64,000 nucleotides of DNA from Leuconostoc fallax KCTC 3537. GTDB lineage: Bacteria; Bacillota; Bacilli; Lactobacillales; Lactobacillaceae. Positions 47,085-56,143 of this stretch are shown piece by piece (the first letter of the stretch is position 1; each line of letters starts with the position of its first letter). Made by a program: the position numbers and the translations under genes. The notes under the pieces are model-generated. The model did not search any database. It saw nothing but the letters and a program-made list of their open reading frames with translations, and was not told the origin of the DNA. The DNA is taken from the NCBI RefSeq assembly GCF_000165675.1, contig NZ_AEIZ01000013.1, forward strand, positions 1 through 64,000, written 5' to 3'.

Positions 47085-47196
47085 CATAAAATGTAAGAAG
47101 TGAGTGTATTATTTAACAACCGTTTAATCTACTATTGTATAATGGATTGTGTTATTAAATTTGTGCTTTGCACATTCATATAAGGAGAGTTAATTC

Positions 47197-47931
47197 ATGC
47201 GTAAATATATCGCAGAGTTTATAGGAACTTTCATCTTGGTAGCAATTGGAACAGGAAGCGTTGTTTATTCAGCCGCTACTGCACAATCTCCTATCACTAT
47301 TGGATTGTCATTCGCCGTTGCATTAGCTGTTGCTATCTATGCTTTCGGCCCAATTTCAGGTGGTCACTTTAACCCAGCCGTGTCATTATCAATGGCTATT
47401 CAAAAGCGCTTGAGTTGGATTGACTTCATCGGTTACATCTTCGCACAGTTCTTAGGTGCTATTCTTGCATCTGCTGCTATTTACGGTGGTGTTGCCCCTT
47501 ACTTAAAGTCATCAACTGTGACTTCTGCACTTTCAGGTCAAAGTATGACTGTTTCACAGTTCGTTAACTTAGCTGGTTTGGGACAAACAAACTTCTCAAA
47601 TGGTCAAGAATGGTATGCATTAGCCATTGAATTTGTGATTACTTTCTTGTTCGTATTGGTTGTTTCTATCTTAACTTTGCAACGCCATACACCAGCACCA
47701 ATTATCATTGGTCTTTGGCTCGGTATCTTAATTATTGTTGTTATGCCAATCACTGGTGGCTCACTTAACCCTGCTCGTGCATTAGCTCCTGCATTGTTCG
47801 TACAAGGGAAGGCATTAGCTCACATTTGGGTTTACTTGATTGCTAACTTTGCTGGTGGCGCATTGGCTGCCGTTGTAACAAAGTTCTTCTTGACAAAGGA
47901 AGAAGAAACAGAAGTACAAGCTGAAGCTTAA
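47197..47931 (+). CDS. Aquaporin/glycerol facilitator family channel
   Basis: The 244-residue protein has six helices and two half-helix loops: GGHFNPAVSLS and GGSLNPARALAP, both with NPA. The residues around the pore resemble AqpZ-like water channels as much as GlpF, so water, glycerol or lactic acid may pass. AAGGAGAG precedes the start. It is a single gene. Confidence 0.87.
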   Translation: MRKYIAEFIGTFILVAIGTGSVVYSAATAQSPITIGLSFAVALAVAIYAFGPISGGHFNPAVSLSMAIQKRLSWIDFIGYIFAQFLGAILASAAIYGGVAPYLKSSTVTSALSGQSMTVSQFVNLAGLGQTNFSNGQEWYALAIEFVITFLFVLVVSILTLQRHTPAPIIIGLWLGILIIVVMPITGGSLNPARALAPALFVQGKALAHIWVYLIANFAGGALAAVVTKFFLTKEEETEVQAEA

Positions 47932-47940
47932 TCTGTTAAT

Positions 47941-47967
47941 AAAAATCGTCTATGGACGATTTTTTTG
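47941..47967 (+). terminator. Terminator of the aquaporin gene
   Basis: AAAAATCGTC and GACGATTTTT surround TATG. Confidence 0.85.
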
Positions 47968-48021
47968 TTGCTCTAAATCAGTGATTTGTCATGATCAATC
48001 ATCGTGCATTTATTTTAATAT

Positions 48022-48053
48022 AAAAAAGAGGACGCATATGCATCCTCTTTTTT
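48022..48053. terminator. Second terminator, facing the hypothetical gene
   Basis: AAAAAAGAGGA and TCCTCTTTTTT enclose CGCATATGCA; it can serve the minus-strand gene ending at 48078. Confidence 0.88.
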
Positions 48054-48077
48054 ACTCGAACTGTTTATTTTAATCAA

Positions 48078-48440
48078 TTAATACGGTATTTTATAGCGGT
48101 CATCTAGTTCATACGTTAGTTTTTTAGAGACCATGTATAGTTCTTCTATATATTCCTGTGCCAAAGCATTTACAATTTTAACGATATACAAGTCCTTAAT
48201 ATCAGCAAATAGAGGGTCTACTTTAGCAAAAGATTTCCTAAAGTCATCTATTGAATATTCACTCACATCTTCAGTATTAACTAGTAAATTAGTTGAACTC
48301 AGTATCTTACTAAAAGTTTCCCAAGTGCCTCCCATATCACCTAAAGCTAAAGCCAAAGATACTGGGCGCCTAAAAGAGTCCCCTAGTTGGTCTGCCATCT
48401 CACTGACCGCCTGAGATAGTAACCTTACATCTTCTATCAT
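48078..48440 (-). CDS. Hypothetical helical protein
   Basis: The 120-residue soluble protein (MIEDVRLLSQAVSEMADQLG start, KKLTYELDDRYKIPY end) has no motif I know. GGGGGAAC precedes the start, so it is probably expressed. The two genes upstream on the same strand encode membrane XRE regulators, but each is spaced by 50 bases or more. Confidence 0.6.
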   Translation of the reverse strand: MIEDVRLLSQAVSEMADQLGDSFRRPVSLALALGDMGGTWETFSKILSSTNLLVNTEDVSEYSIDDFRKSFAKVDPLFADIKDLYIVKIVNALAQEYIEELYMVSKKLTYELDDRYKIPY

Positions 48441-48490
48441 TGTTCCCCCTAATAATATTATTCTAATTGCTTAATAATTATACAACATCA

Positions 48491-49240
48491 TCAATGCCTA
48501 GTTATAATGCGCTTTCTCTGTAACATGCCATTATGAATCATTTGTTTATAATCGTTTTGATAATACAATAAATACTTTTTAATTTGTGCTTTTTTACGAC
48601 CAGATATCTTGTCTTCCGAACTCAAAAAATGACCTTCTTGATCTACGATAACTTTAGCACTAAAGGTTATATCAGAGTCATTACTTTCCGATAGAATCAC
48701 TTCAAAAGTGTCCCGTCCATGAACATCAACGGTTAACTTTCCTTTTTTAACAATAACATCAATCTTTTGCTCAGATAATGGAAAACCAATGAACCCCGCT
48801 GGTAAAATATAAGTCCAATACTTTGTCCCATTTTGATATAATTCATAGGCATTACCGCCTGAAGCAGGATTCGTATCTAATTTCCAACCATTGGATTGGA
48901 GATTCGCACGATAGATCGTTTCATCATGCTTTAACTTCTGATTATACCCAATATACGATACAACAATTATACTTAATATAACGAATGCAATTTTATATAA
49001 TTTAAAATGTTTCGCTTTTTTACTTGTTTCCCTGACCATTATACTATCCTCTCTCAATAACTTATCAAGAGATATTTCAAAAAGATCACTAATAGCTACA
49101 ATAGTCTCTAAGTCTGGATAATTGCGTCCAACTTCCCAACTTGAAACAGTGGAGCGTGATACATTTAAAAAATGAGCTAACTGTTCTTGGGTCCAAGATT
49201 TATATAAACGCTGTTCTTTAATTCTATCACCAATGTTCAA
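48491..49240 (-). CDS. Membrane-anchored XRE-family regulator (first of a pair)
   Basis: The 249-residue protein has an XRE helix-turn-helix (NIGDRIKEQRLYKSWTQEQL, VSRSTVSSWEVGRNYPDLET), one membrane helix (about 83-104) and an outer domain of about 145 residues. A TTG at 49240 is the likely start, with AGAGG eight bases before it; an ATG at 49258 overlaps that site. Such one-component regulators may sense an outside signal. It resembles its neighbour at 49401 in layout. Confidence 0.75.
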   Translation of the reverse strand: MNIGDRIKEQRLYKSWTQEQLAHFLNVSRSTVSSWEVGRNYPDLETIVAISDLFEISLDKLLREDSIMVRETSKKAKHFKLYKIAFVILSIIVVSYIGYNQKLKHDETIYRANLQSNGWKLDTNPASGGNAYELYQNGTKYWTYILPAGFIGFPLSEQKIDVIVKKGKLTVDVHGRDTFEVILSESNDSDITFSAKVIVDQEGHFLSSEDKISGRKKAQIKKYLLYYQNDYKQMIHNGMLQRKRIITRH

Positions 49241-49400
49241 CTGAAATACCTCTACCATCTATTATGAAGACAATTATCTAGTAAAACGAGCTATCAATTA
49301 TACCATGGCTATAAAATCGTGATACGTAGCGTATCATGTCTCCAAAAATCATGTCAAATCAACGAACTAATAGTCATTTAAAGCATATATCTTATCTTTA

Positions 49401-50183
49401 TCATTCAACTACCATTTCTTGGATCGCCTGGGAAAAATGTACGGTATTTTTTAGTGTTTGTTTTAATGCTTCTTCTGATGAGGTATTTACACTCAGATTA
49501 TCATGTTTTTTAGAATAAGTGAGTTGATTAATCGCTGCAACATTACTTTTCGACACCGTATTGACCGCTTCTCCCGGCACAATTCTAGCTATTTTAACGT
49601 AACTCCCCTTGTGATATGCCATAACATATGGTTCCTTTAATCCTGGATTCAAACCGGTTGTCACTGTTAATTTCGACCATGATGTACCCATCTCATTATC
49701 AGAAAACCATCGTGTCCAATAACCTCTATTGATACGATTACGAGGATTAATAACATCATCATTTGGTAACTTCGTATAGCCGACTTGGTACTGCAAAAAC
49801 GGATTAAAGCGATCAATTTGACTAATACCATTATGATAGCCTATCGCTAGTGTTATAGCCCAAATGGCTACTAAGCTTAATATGACACCCAAGAAAAGCG
49901 ATATTCGCTTATATTTATGCTTTAATAAAATATCTGTGTCAATAGTGGTTGCAATGTTAACTTCTTTGTTGTCTGCCATAGTTGGTTTCTCTCCAAAAAT
50001 AATTTGTTCGAAAGATACGTTGAATAAAAGACTTAAACTCCGCAAAACTTCTAAACTAGGATAGTTCTTTCCTGTCTCCCAAGTAGAAACTGTTTGACGG
50101 CTAACATGAATACTCTCTGCTAGCTCTTGTTGTGTTAGCCCCTTTTCTAGTCGCATACGTTTAATATCTTGTTCAAAGCCCAT
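49401..50183 (-). CDS. Membrane-anchored XRE-family regulator (second of a pair)
   Basis: The 260-residue protein has an XRE domain (FEQDIKRMRLEKGLTQQELA, VSRQTVSTWETGKNYPSLEV), a membrane helix (about 92-114) and an outer domain ending in ALKQTLKNTVHFSQAIQEMVVE. GTGGAAAG precedes the start. The DNA-binding halves of the two neighbours are alike while the outer parts differ, which suggests duplication and divergence. Confidence 0.78.
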   Translation of the reverse strand: MGFEQDIKRMRLEKGLTQQELAESIHVSRQTVSTWETGKNYPSLEVLRSLSLLFNVSFEQIIFGEKPTMADNKEVNIATTIDTDILLKHKYKRISLFLGVILSLVAIWAITLAIGYHNGISQIDRFNPFLQYQVGYTKLPNDDVINPRNRINRGYWTRWFSDNEMGTSWSKLTVTTGLNPGLKEPYVMAYHKGSYVKIARIVPGEAVNTVSKSNVAAINQLTYSKKHDNLSVNTSSEEALKQTLKNTVHFSQAIQEMVVE

Positions 50184-50395
50184 ATCTTTCCACCCTACTT
50201 TATCTGAAGTCCCTCATCCATACTAGCAATCAGTAATAGCGTTTGTCACGCAAATAAAACTAGCGTATTTTTCATTATGGTGTTGCTTTCTTGATAGTAA
50301 GCGCATTATCTAATGACGTTTTGTGTTTTTACACTACATCGTGATGATTTATCATGATTAATCAATAATCAATACATGCGCAATCTTAATTGCTC

Positions 50396-50425
50396 AAAAA
50401 AAGTGGTGAATGTCATTCACCACTT
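50396..50425 (-). terminator. Terminator of the pseudouridine synthase gene
   Basis: AAGTGGTGAATG and CATTCACCACTT form a 12-bp stem around one base (so a slightly larger loop in practice), followed by seven Ts on the minus strand. The stretch 50184-50395 shows nothing else. Confidence 0.8.
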
Positions 50426-50500
50426 CACCATTAGGCTATTAGTTTTATATTACTGTCTTTTAAACTCGTACATATAAATAAAAACACCACATTATTTACT

Positions 50501-51414
50501 TCATAATTTCAGTTGATTAGGAAAGTCTTTAGGTAAAGTCCCCGTTACAAAATGAGTTTGCCGGCTAAATGGCATAATCATACCAATGCTCATAGCGTGT
50601 AATAACATCCGAGGATAGACATTTTCGTCACCATATAAGCTATCCCCAACAATTGGATGTCCATGGAACGCGAGATGAACTCGAATTTGATGCATACGAC
50701 CTGTATCTAGTTTCAACCGCAATAGTGTATTTTGATAAACGGCGTGCACACGATACCAGTTCGTAATCGCTGGTTGCGCTGCCAGCCCATTGACAGCCCG
50801 TTTACGCTCATCTCTTTCATCTATACCAATTGGTTCATTCATCATACCTGATCGAGCTGGTACACTTCCCGTCACCCAAGCTAAATATGTTCGTTGAATT
50901 TTTTGTCGGCTAATAAGCGGTTCATAATAGGTACAACAACTGGATTTTTCGCCACGATAACTAGCCCGGATGTTTCACGATCCAAACGATGAATCATATA
51001 AGGTCTAGCTACCGTACCCGCGCTTGTTGTTTGCTGCACTTTAAAATATCCTGCAAGATAATGCAATAATGTATCTTGTTCAGTAGGTGAATGCGGATGC
51101 ATCTTCATTCCAGCAGGTTTATCCACAATGACTAAATCATCATTCTCAAAAATAATGGGCACGGTACATGCTGTATTGGGCTGATACTGTGAATCTGATG
51201 TTCGAAAAAAGTCCGCCAAAAAATCAATTTTCAAGTCGTCGTCCTGCTTTAATAAGTAATTAGTTGGAACATACTGGCCGTTAACTTGATAAGTCCGATG
51301 AATACGTAAAGCACCCCGAATGCGTTGTGGTAGATACCATGCTTCCCACAATTCTTTAATTGTTTTACCGGCTTCCACCGCATCGATTTTAAAGTGATAT
51401 GTCCACATTGTCAT
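50501..51414 (-). CDS. RluA-family RNA pseudouridine synthase (frameshifted as read)
   Basis: The protein of about 302-304 residues has the RluA catalytic motif HRLDRETSGLVIVAKN with the essential Asp, and KLDTGRMHQIRVHLAFHGHPIVGD near the end. One base added to T-run 50899-50904 joins the parts (ADKKIQRTYLAWVTGSV). It makes pseudouridine in rRNA or tRNA. GGAG precedes two possible starts, ATG 51414 and ATG 51408. It follows prfC's terminator region but is transcribed before it reading leftward, so it is separate. Confidence 0.85.
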
Positions 51415-51426
51415 ACATCTCCACAT

Positions 51427-51457
51427 AAAAAAAGCCCGTAACTGATACGTGCTTTTT
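51427..51457 (-). terminator. Terminator of prfC
   Basis: AAAAAGCACG and CGGGCTTTTTTT form an imperfect stem right after the prfC stop. Confidence 0.75.
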
Positions 51458-52967
51458 ACATCTTTTCTTCTAATTCAACATCAGGATATTTATCCATAAA
51501 CCAATTCATCGCAAACTTATTTTCAAAGAGGAAGACTGGATTATCAAAGCGGTCCTTTACCAATAAATTACGTGTTGAACTCATTTTCTCATCTAATTGA
51601 TTTGGATCAATCCAACGTGCTACCTTACTACCCATTGGTTCAAACTGAATCTCGGTATTATATTCGTTTTCCATTCTGAATTGGAAGACTTCAAACTGCA
51701 ATTGCCCTACAGCACCAATAATATAGTCACTACCCAACCAAGACTTATACAATTGAATCGTTCCTTCTTGCACAAGCTGGTCAATCCCTTTATGATATGA
51801 TTTTTGTTTCATCACATCCTTGGCAATGACCCGATTAAATAATTCAGGCGTAAAAGTAGGTAATTCAGGGAATTGAACTGCTTTTTTACCTGAGAAAATT
51901 GTATCCCCAATTTGGAAATTACCAGTATCGTAAAGGCCAATAATATCACCAGGTACGGCTGTTTGCACGTTTTCACGTTCCTCGGCCATGAACTGTGTCA
52001 CATTAGACAAGCGCATTTTTTTACCATTGCGTTGCAACGTCACATCCATGCCACGATTAAACTCACCACTGACAATACGAACAAAAGCAATACGATCACG
52101 GTGCCTTGGATCCATGTTGGCTTGAATTTTGAAGACAAAGCCAGTAAACTGTTCATCCTCTGGCTGCACTTCACGGTCATCTACTGTCTTAGCAGCAGCC
52201 GGTGAAGGGGCATAATTCAAATATTCACGCAAAAATTCGGTAACCCCAAAGTTCACCAATGCTGATCCGAAGAATACGGGTGTTAACTTGCCCTTCGCAA
52301 TAGCTTCTTGGTCAAAGTCATTCCCCGCATCTTGCAATAATTCCACTTCGTCCATCGTCTCATCAACAACTTCTGGATGAGGCGTTGCATTCGGAAAATC
52401 GATTAGTTCTTGGCGACGCAAATCATAAATGCCTTGTAATATATGACCTGAACCTACTGGCCAATTCATTGGATAAGCTTGAATACCCAAGGTACTCTCT
52501 AGCTCGTCAACCAAGTCCAATGGATGACGTGCATCACGATCAATCTTGTTAAAGAATGTGAAAACTGGGATACCACGCTGTGAAACAATTTCAAATAGCT
52601 TTTTTGTCTGTGGCTCAATACCCTTTGCGGCATCGACAACCATAACAACTGAATCAACTGCCATCAATGTTCGATAAGTATCTTCAGAGAAATCTTCGTG
52701 TCCAGGTGTATCCAAAATATTAATGCGCTTACCTTCATAATCGAACTGTAAGACAGAGGAAGTTACTGAAATACCACGCTGTTGTTCAATGGCCATCCAG
52801 TCAGAAGAAGCTAACTTGTTTGAGCCACGGCCCTTAACTGTTCCAGCTTCGCGAATCACACCACCATGCAAAAGTAATTGTTCTGTTAATGTTGTTTTAC
52901 CGGCATCAGGATGAGAAATAATCGCAAAAGTACGCCGATCTTTTAGTTGTTCTTGAAAGTTTTCCAT
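51456..52967 (-). CDS. prfC: Peptide chain release factor 3
   Basis: The 503-residue GTPase has G1 [14 protein letters not shown]3 [15 protein letters not shown]4 FNKIDRD and the RF3 pattern [20 protein letters not shown]. It removes RF1 and RF2 from ribosomes after termination using GTP. ATG 52967 is the family start; TTG 52973 has a better distance to AAGG and would add two residues. It lies downstream of ppx on the same strand. Confidence 0.94.
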   Translation of the reverse strand: MENFQEQLKDRRTFAIISHPDAGKTTLTEQLLLHGGVIREAGTVKGRGSNKLASSDWMAIEQQRGISVTSSVLQFDYEGKRINILDTPGHEDFSEDTYRTLMAVDSVVMVVDAAKGIEPQTKKLFEIVSQRGIPVFTFFNKIDRDARHPLDLVDELESTLGIQAYPMNWPVGSGHILQGIYDLRRQELIDFPNATPHPEVVDETMDEVELLQDAGNDFDQEAIAKGKLTPVFFGSALVNFGVTEFLREYLNYAPSPAAAKTVDDREVQPEDEQFTGFVFKIQANMDPRHRDRIAFVRIVSGEFNRGMDVTLQRNGKKMRLSNVTQFMAEERENVQTAVPGDIIGLYDTGNFQIGDTIFSGKKAVQFPELPTFTPELFNRVIAKDVMKQKSYHKGIDQLVQEGTIQLYKSWLGSDYIIGAVGQLQFEVFQFRMENEYNTEIQFEPMGSKVARWIDPNQLDEKMSSTRNLLVKDRFDNPVFLFENKFAMNWFMDKYPDVELEEKM

Positions 52968-53018
52968 AATCAATAGTTTACCTTAAAAACGTTGGTAACA
53001 CTAGCCCTCGTGCCATAA

Positions 53019-53993
53019 TTATTCATCAACATCGACCGTCATGGCCGCTGGTTCTGGTGAGACAACTTGATGTCCAGTTTGTTGTTGAATGGTTTCAAAT
53101 AAAATACCTTCACGCAAGCCACTTTGTGAGAAGATAACCTGTTGACTTACCAGTCGTAACGATAGCTCAATCAATGGTAAAAGACCGCCAACAATGATAT
53201 CTGCACGTTCTTTAGCTAATCCCGGTACTTGTTTACGCGCTTCCAACCCTTTACTGAGAATGCTGTGATAAATCTTTGTCGCGTCTTGACTACTCAAATG
53301 ATAACCATGAATTGGCAAGTCGATATCTTGACCTTGCCGCCGAGATATCTTGGCAAGGGTTCGATTACTACCGCCCAATGCAATGATGGGCAGTCGTTTA
53401 GCATCGGCTAGCCATGACACATCGTTGAATAGTTGGCGCAATGCCAATGATGCTTGAAACAATCCAGCAGCAGAGATTATGTCCTTTTCTAAGTAGGCCT
53501 CACTAATAGATACAGCGCCCACTGGTAAGCTGATGACATGGGCTGCTTGGTTCTGACGAACTAATACTAATTCAGCTGATGCACCACCCGTATCTAGAAT
53601 CAATGCATTCGGCACCTGCAACGTATTCACAATACCCACATAATCATAATAAGCTTCTTCCTCGCCTGTCAGTACCCGCAAGTCCATTTCAAGTTCTTCT
53701 TTAAAGCATGATAAGAACTCAGCCTGATTACTAGCTTGCCTTACTGCAGCTGTCGCAACTGCTACGACCTGTGCCTTTGGGTAATCCTTTAATGTCATTT
53801 TAAAGGATTTTAAAGCTTTCATCGTTCGAGCTATTGCTTCGGGCTGTAAGATCTTATGCGTTCCCATTTTTTTGGATAAGCGTACCATTTCTTGACGACG
53901 TGCCAAAACACGATACGAACCATCTTGATGATATTCGCTAACTGTCATTCTAACAGAGTTGGAGCCTAAATCAATTATTGCTATTATTGCCAT
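53019..53993 (-). CDS. ppx: Exopolyphosphatase, short form (Ppx/GppA family)
   Basis: The 324-residue protein has the actin-like fold with IIDLGSNSVRM, LTGEEEAYYDYVG and LILDTGGASAEL, as in Ppx/GppA, but no C-terminal HD domain. It cuts phosphate from polyphosphate ends or hydrolyses pppGpp. AAAGGTATAAT precedes the start. It follows ppk by 44 bases, and is the third gene of a polyphosphate cluster. Confidence 0.9.
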   Translation of the reverse strand: MAIIAIIDLGSNSVRMTVSEYHQDGSYRVLARRQEMVRLSKKMGTHKILQPEAIARTMKALKSFKMTLKDYPKAQVVAVATAAVRQASNQAEFLSCFKEELEMDLRVLTGEEEAYYDYVGIVNTLQVPNALILDTGGASAELVLVRQNQAAHVISLPVGAVSISEAYLEKDIISAAGLFQASLALRQLFNDVSWLADAKRLPIIALGGSNRTLAKISRRQGQDIDLPIHGYHLSSQDATKIYHSILSKGLEARKQVPGLAKERADIIVGGLLPLIELSLRLVSQQVIFSQSGLREGILFETIQQQTGHQVVSPEPAAMTVDVDE

Positions 53994-54037
53994 ATTATAC
54001 CTTTCAGATGACTAAATTTATTGCGTAAATGGATTAT

Positions 54038-56143
54038 TTAGTGGTTCAAATTTGGGTATTGTTTTTGTTTTTGCTCATGGCGCACACGTTCTACCTGCAC
54101 TTCGGCTTGTTGAATAAAGGCCTGTTGTGCATTAACAGTTGCAACGCCACGACGGTCTCTTTTGGCATAAGTGCCATCCGTTTGTGCAACGCGGGTTTTG
54201 ACATTATCTTCCCACATCGTATTAAAAATATTGAGTGCTTCGTCACGTAAAGTTGCCTGTTTAATGGGAAATAACAACTCTACACGGCGATCAAGATTAC
54301 GCGTCATCAGATCAGCACTGGATAGATAGATTTGTGGATTACCATTATTATGAAAACCATAAATACGACTATGTTCCAAGAATCTGCCAACAATAGAATG
54401 TACTTCGATATTTTCGCTAATACCTGGAATGCCAACTTTTAACATGTTAATACCGCGAATAATAAGACGAATTTTAACACCAGCTTGGCTAGCACGATAT
54501 AGATGACGAATCATGCGCTCATCAGACAAAGAATTAAATTTCATAAAGATTTCAGCTGGGTTACCTGCTTGCGCATTTTTAATTTCATCATCGATTTTAC
54601 GATAAATATACTCACGAATACCATCTGGTGACATATGCAATTGATGGAAATATTCAAGATCTGAATAGCCAGTCAAAATATTAAAAATGGCGGCCACGTC
54701 AGCTCCTATTTCACTATCAGATGTCAAAATTCCCATGTCCGTATAGAAATTGGCCGTGACATCATTATAATTCCCTGTTCCCAAATGAACGTAGCGACGA
54801 ATAGTATCGTCTTCACGACGTACAACCAAGGCAGCTTTGGCATGTGTTTTGAGACCACGAAGACCATAAATCACATGAACGCCACGCTTTTCAAGTTCAC
54901 GGGCCCAATGCACATTATTTTCTTCATCAAAACGCGCTTTAATCTCTACTAACACCGTCACTTGCTTGCCTTGCTCGGCAGCATAGCCCAACGCCTTAAT
55001 AATAGGTGAGTTTCCTGAAACACGATACAATGTCATTTTAATCGCTAAAACCTGCGTGTCTAATGACGCCTGTCGGATGAAATCAACAACTGACTTAAAT
55101 GTATCATATGGGTGATGTAATAGATAATCATGCACATGTAGATTTTCAAATATATGTTCCGCATCTAATCCAGGATTTTCATAAGCTTGAAACGGCTTAT
55201 ATTCTAATTCTGGTTCATCTATTAACTTAAGCCAGCTCTTAATGAATGATAAATCAATCGGACCGTTAACATCATAAACGCGTGATTCATCAATGCTTAA
55301 TGGATTCAAAATTTGTTTTCTGAGATGTTTACTAGCCCGCGAACTAAACATCACACGAATCACTTGACCGCGTTCACGTTCTTGGAGCTTAGTTTGTACC
55401 TCTTGCAAGATATTTGGTGTATCTTCGTCATCGGCGACGTCTAACTCCATATCACGCAAAACATGAAAAACAGCCGTTTCTTTTACGATAAAGCCAGGGA
55501 ATAATGAGGCAATGAAATGTTGAATAATATCTTCAACTAAAATACTTTGTCCCGCTTGCGGTAATTTAATAACACGCCCGGACGTATTAGGCACTTGTAA
55601 CACGGCAAATTTTTTATCATCATTATTATCATTTTGCTGTTTTAAACGTACCGCAATATTCAATGTGTCGTTAGCCAAAAAGGGAAATGGTCGCGTGCCA
55701 TCAATTGCCATCGGCGTTAGAACCGGTAATAATTCTTTTTCAAAAAAGCGTTGTGCAAAGGCAATTTGATCCGGCGCTAACGCTTCTGGCTTTACCAAAG
55801 TATACCCTGCTCGTTCCATTGCCGGTAGAATGCTACGTGCCAGCGTTTGATATTGATTTTTTACTTGTTTCCCAGCTAAGGCACTAATTTGTGTTAGTTG
55901 TTCGAGCGGTGTCATCCCCGCTGCATCTAACTTAGTATGTCCCAACTTCACTTGTTGACGCAAACTGGCAACACGTACCATGTACCACTCGTCTAGGTTA
56001 CTTTGCGTAATAGCCAAAAACTTGGCACGTTCGAGCAATGGATTCTGTAAATCACGGGCTTCTTCCAAAACACGATCATTGAATTTTAGCCAGCTTACCT
56101 CACGATTAACGTAATATTGTGGATTTTTTAGTTCATTTGTCAT
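54038..56143 (-). CDS. ppk: Polyphosphate kinase
   Basis: The 701-residue protein has all Ppk1 domains: the N-terminal YVNREVSWLKFNDRVLEEA, the head domain, and two phospholipase-D-like catalytic domains with GLRGLKTHAKAALVVRRE (phosphorylated His) and FLEHSRIYGF. It makes polyphosphate from ATP. Its ATG overlaps the stop of the upstream Ppx-like gene. Bases 55746-55751 include a correctly read run of six A, so not all runs are damaged. Confidence 0.95.
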   Translation of the reverse strand: MTNELKNPQYYVNREVSWLKFNDRVLEEARDLQNPLLERAKFLAITQSNLDEWYMVRVASLRQQVKLGHTKLDAAGMTPLEQLTQISALAGKQVKNQYQTLARSILPAMERAGYTLVKPEALAPDQIAFAQRFFEKELLPVLTPMAIDGTRPFPFLANDTLNIAVRLKQQNDNNDDKKFAVLQVPNTSGRVIKLPQAGQSILVEDIIQHFIASLFPGFIVKETAVFHVLRDMELDVADDEDTPNILQEVQTKLQERERGQVIRVMFSSRASKHLRKQILNPLSIDESRVYDVNGPIDLSFIKSWLKLIDEPELEYKPFQAYENPGLDAEHIFENLHVHDYLLHHPYDTFKSVVDFIRQASLDTQVLAIKMTLYRVSGNSPIIKALGYAAEQGKQVTVLVEIKARFDEENNVHWARELEKRGVHVIYGLRGLKTHAKAALVVRREDDTIRRYVHLGTGNYNDVTANFYTDMGILTSDSEIGADVAAIFNILTGYSDLEYFHQLHMSPDGIREYIYRKIDDEIKNAQAGNPAEIFMKFNSLSDERMIRHLYRASQAGVKIRLIIRGINMLKVGIPGISENIEVHSIVGRFLEHSRIYGFHNNGNPQIYLSSADLMTRNLDRRVELLFPIKQATLRDEALNIFNTMWEDNVKTRVAQTDGTYAKRDRRGVATVNAQQAFIQQAEVQVERVRHEQKQKQYPNLNH

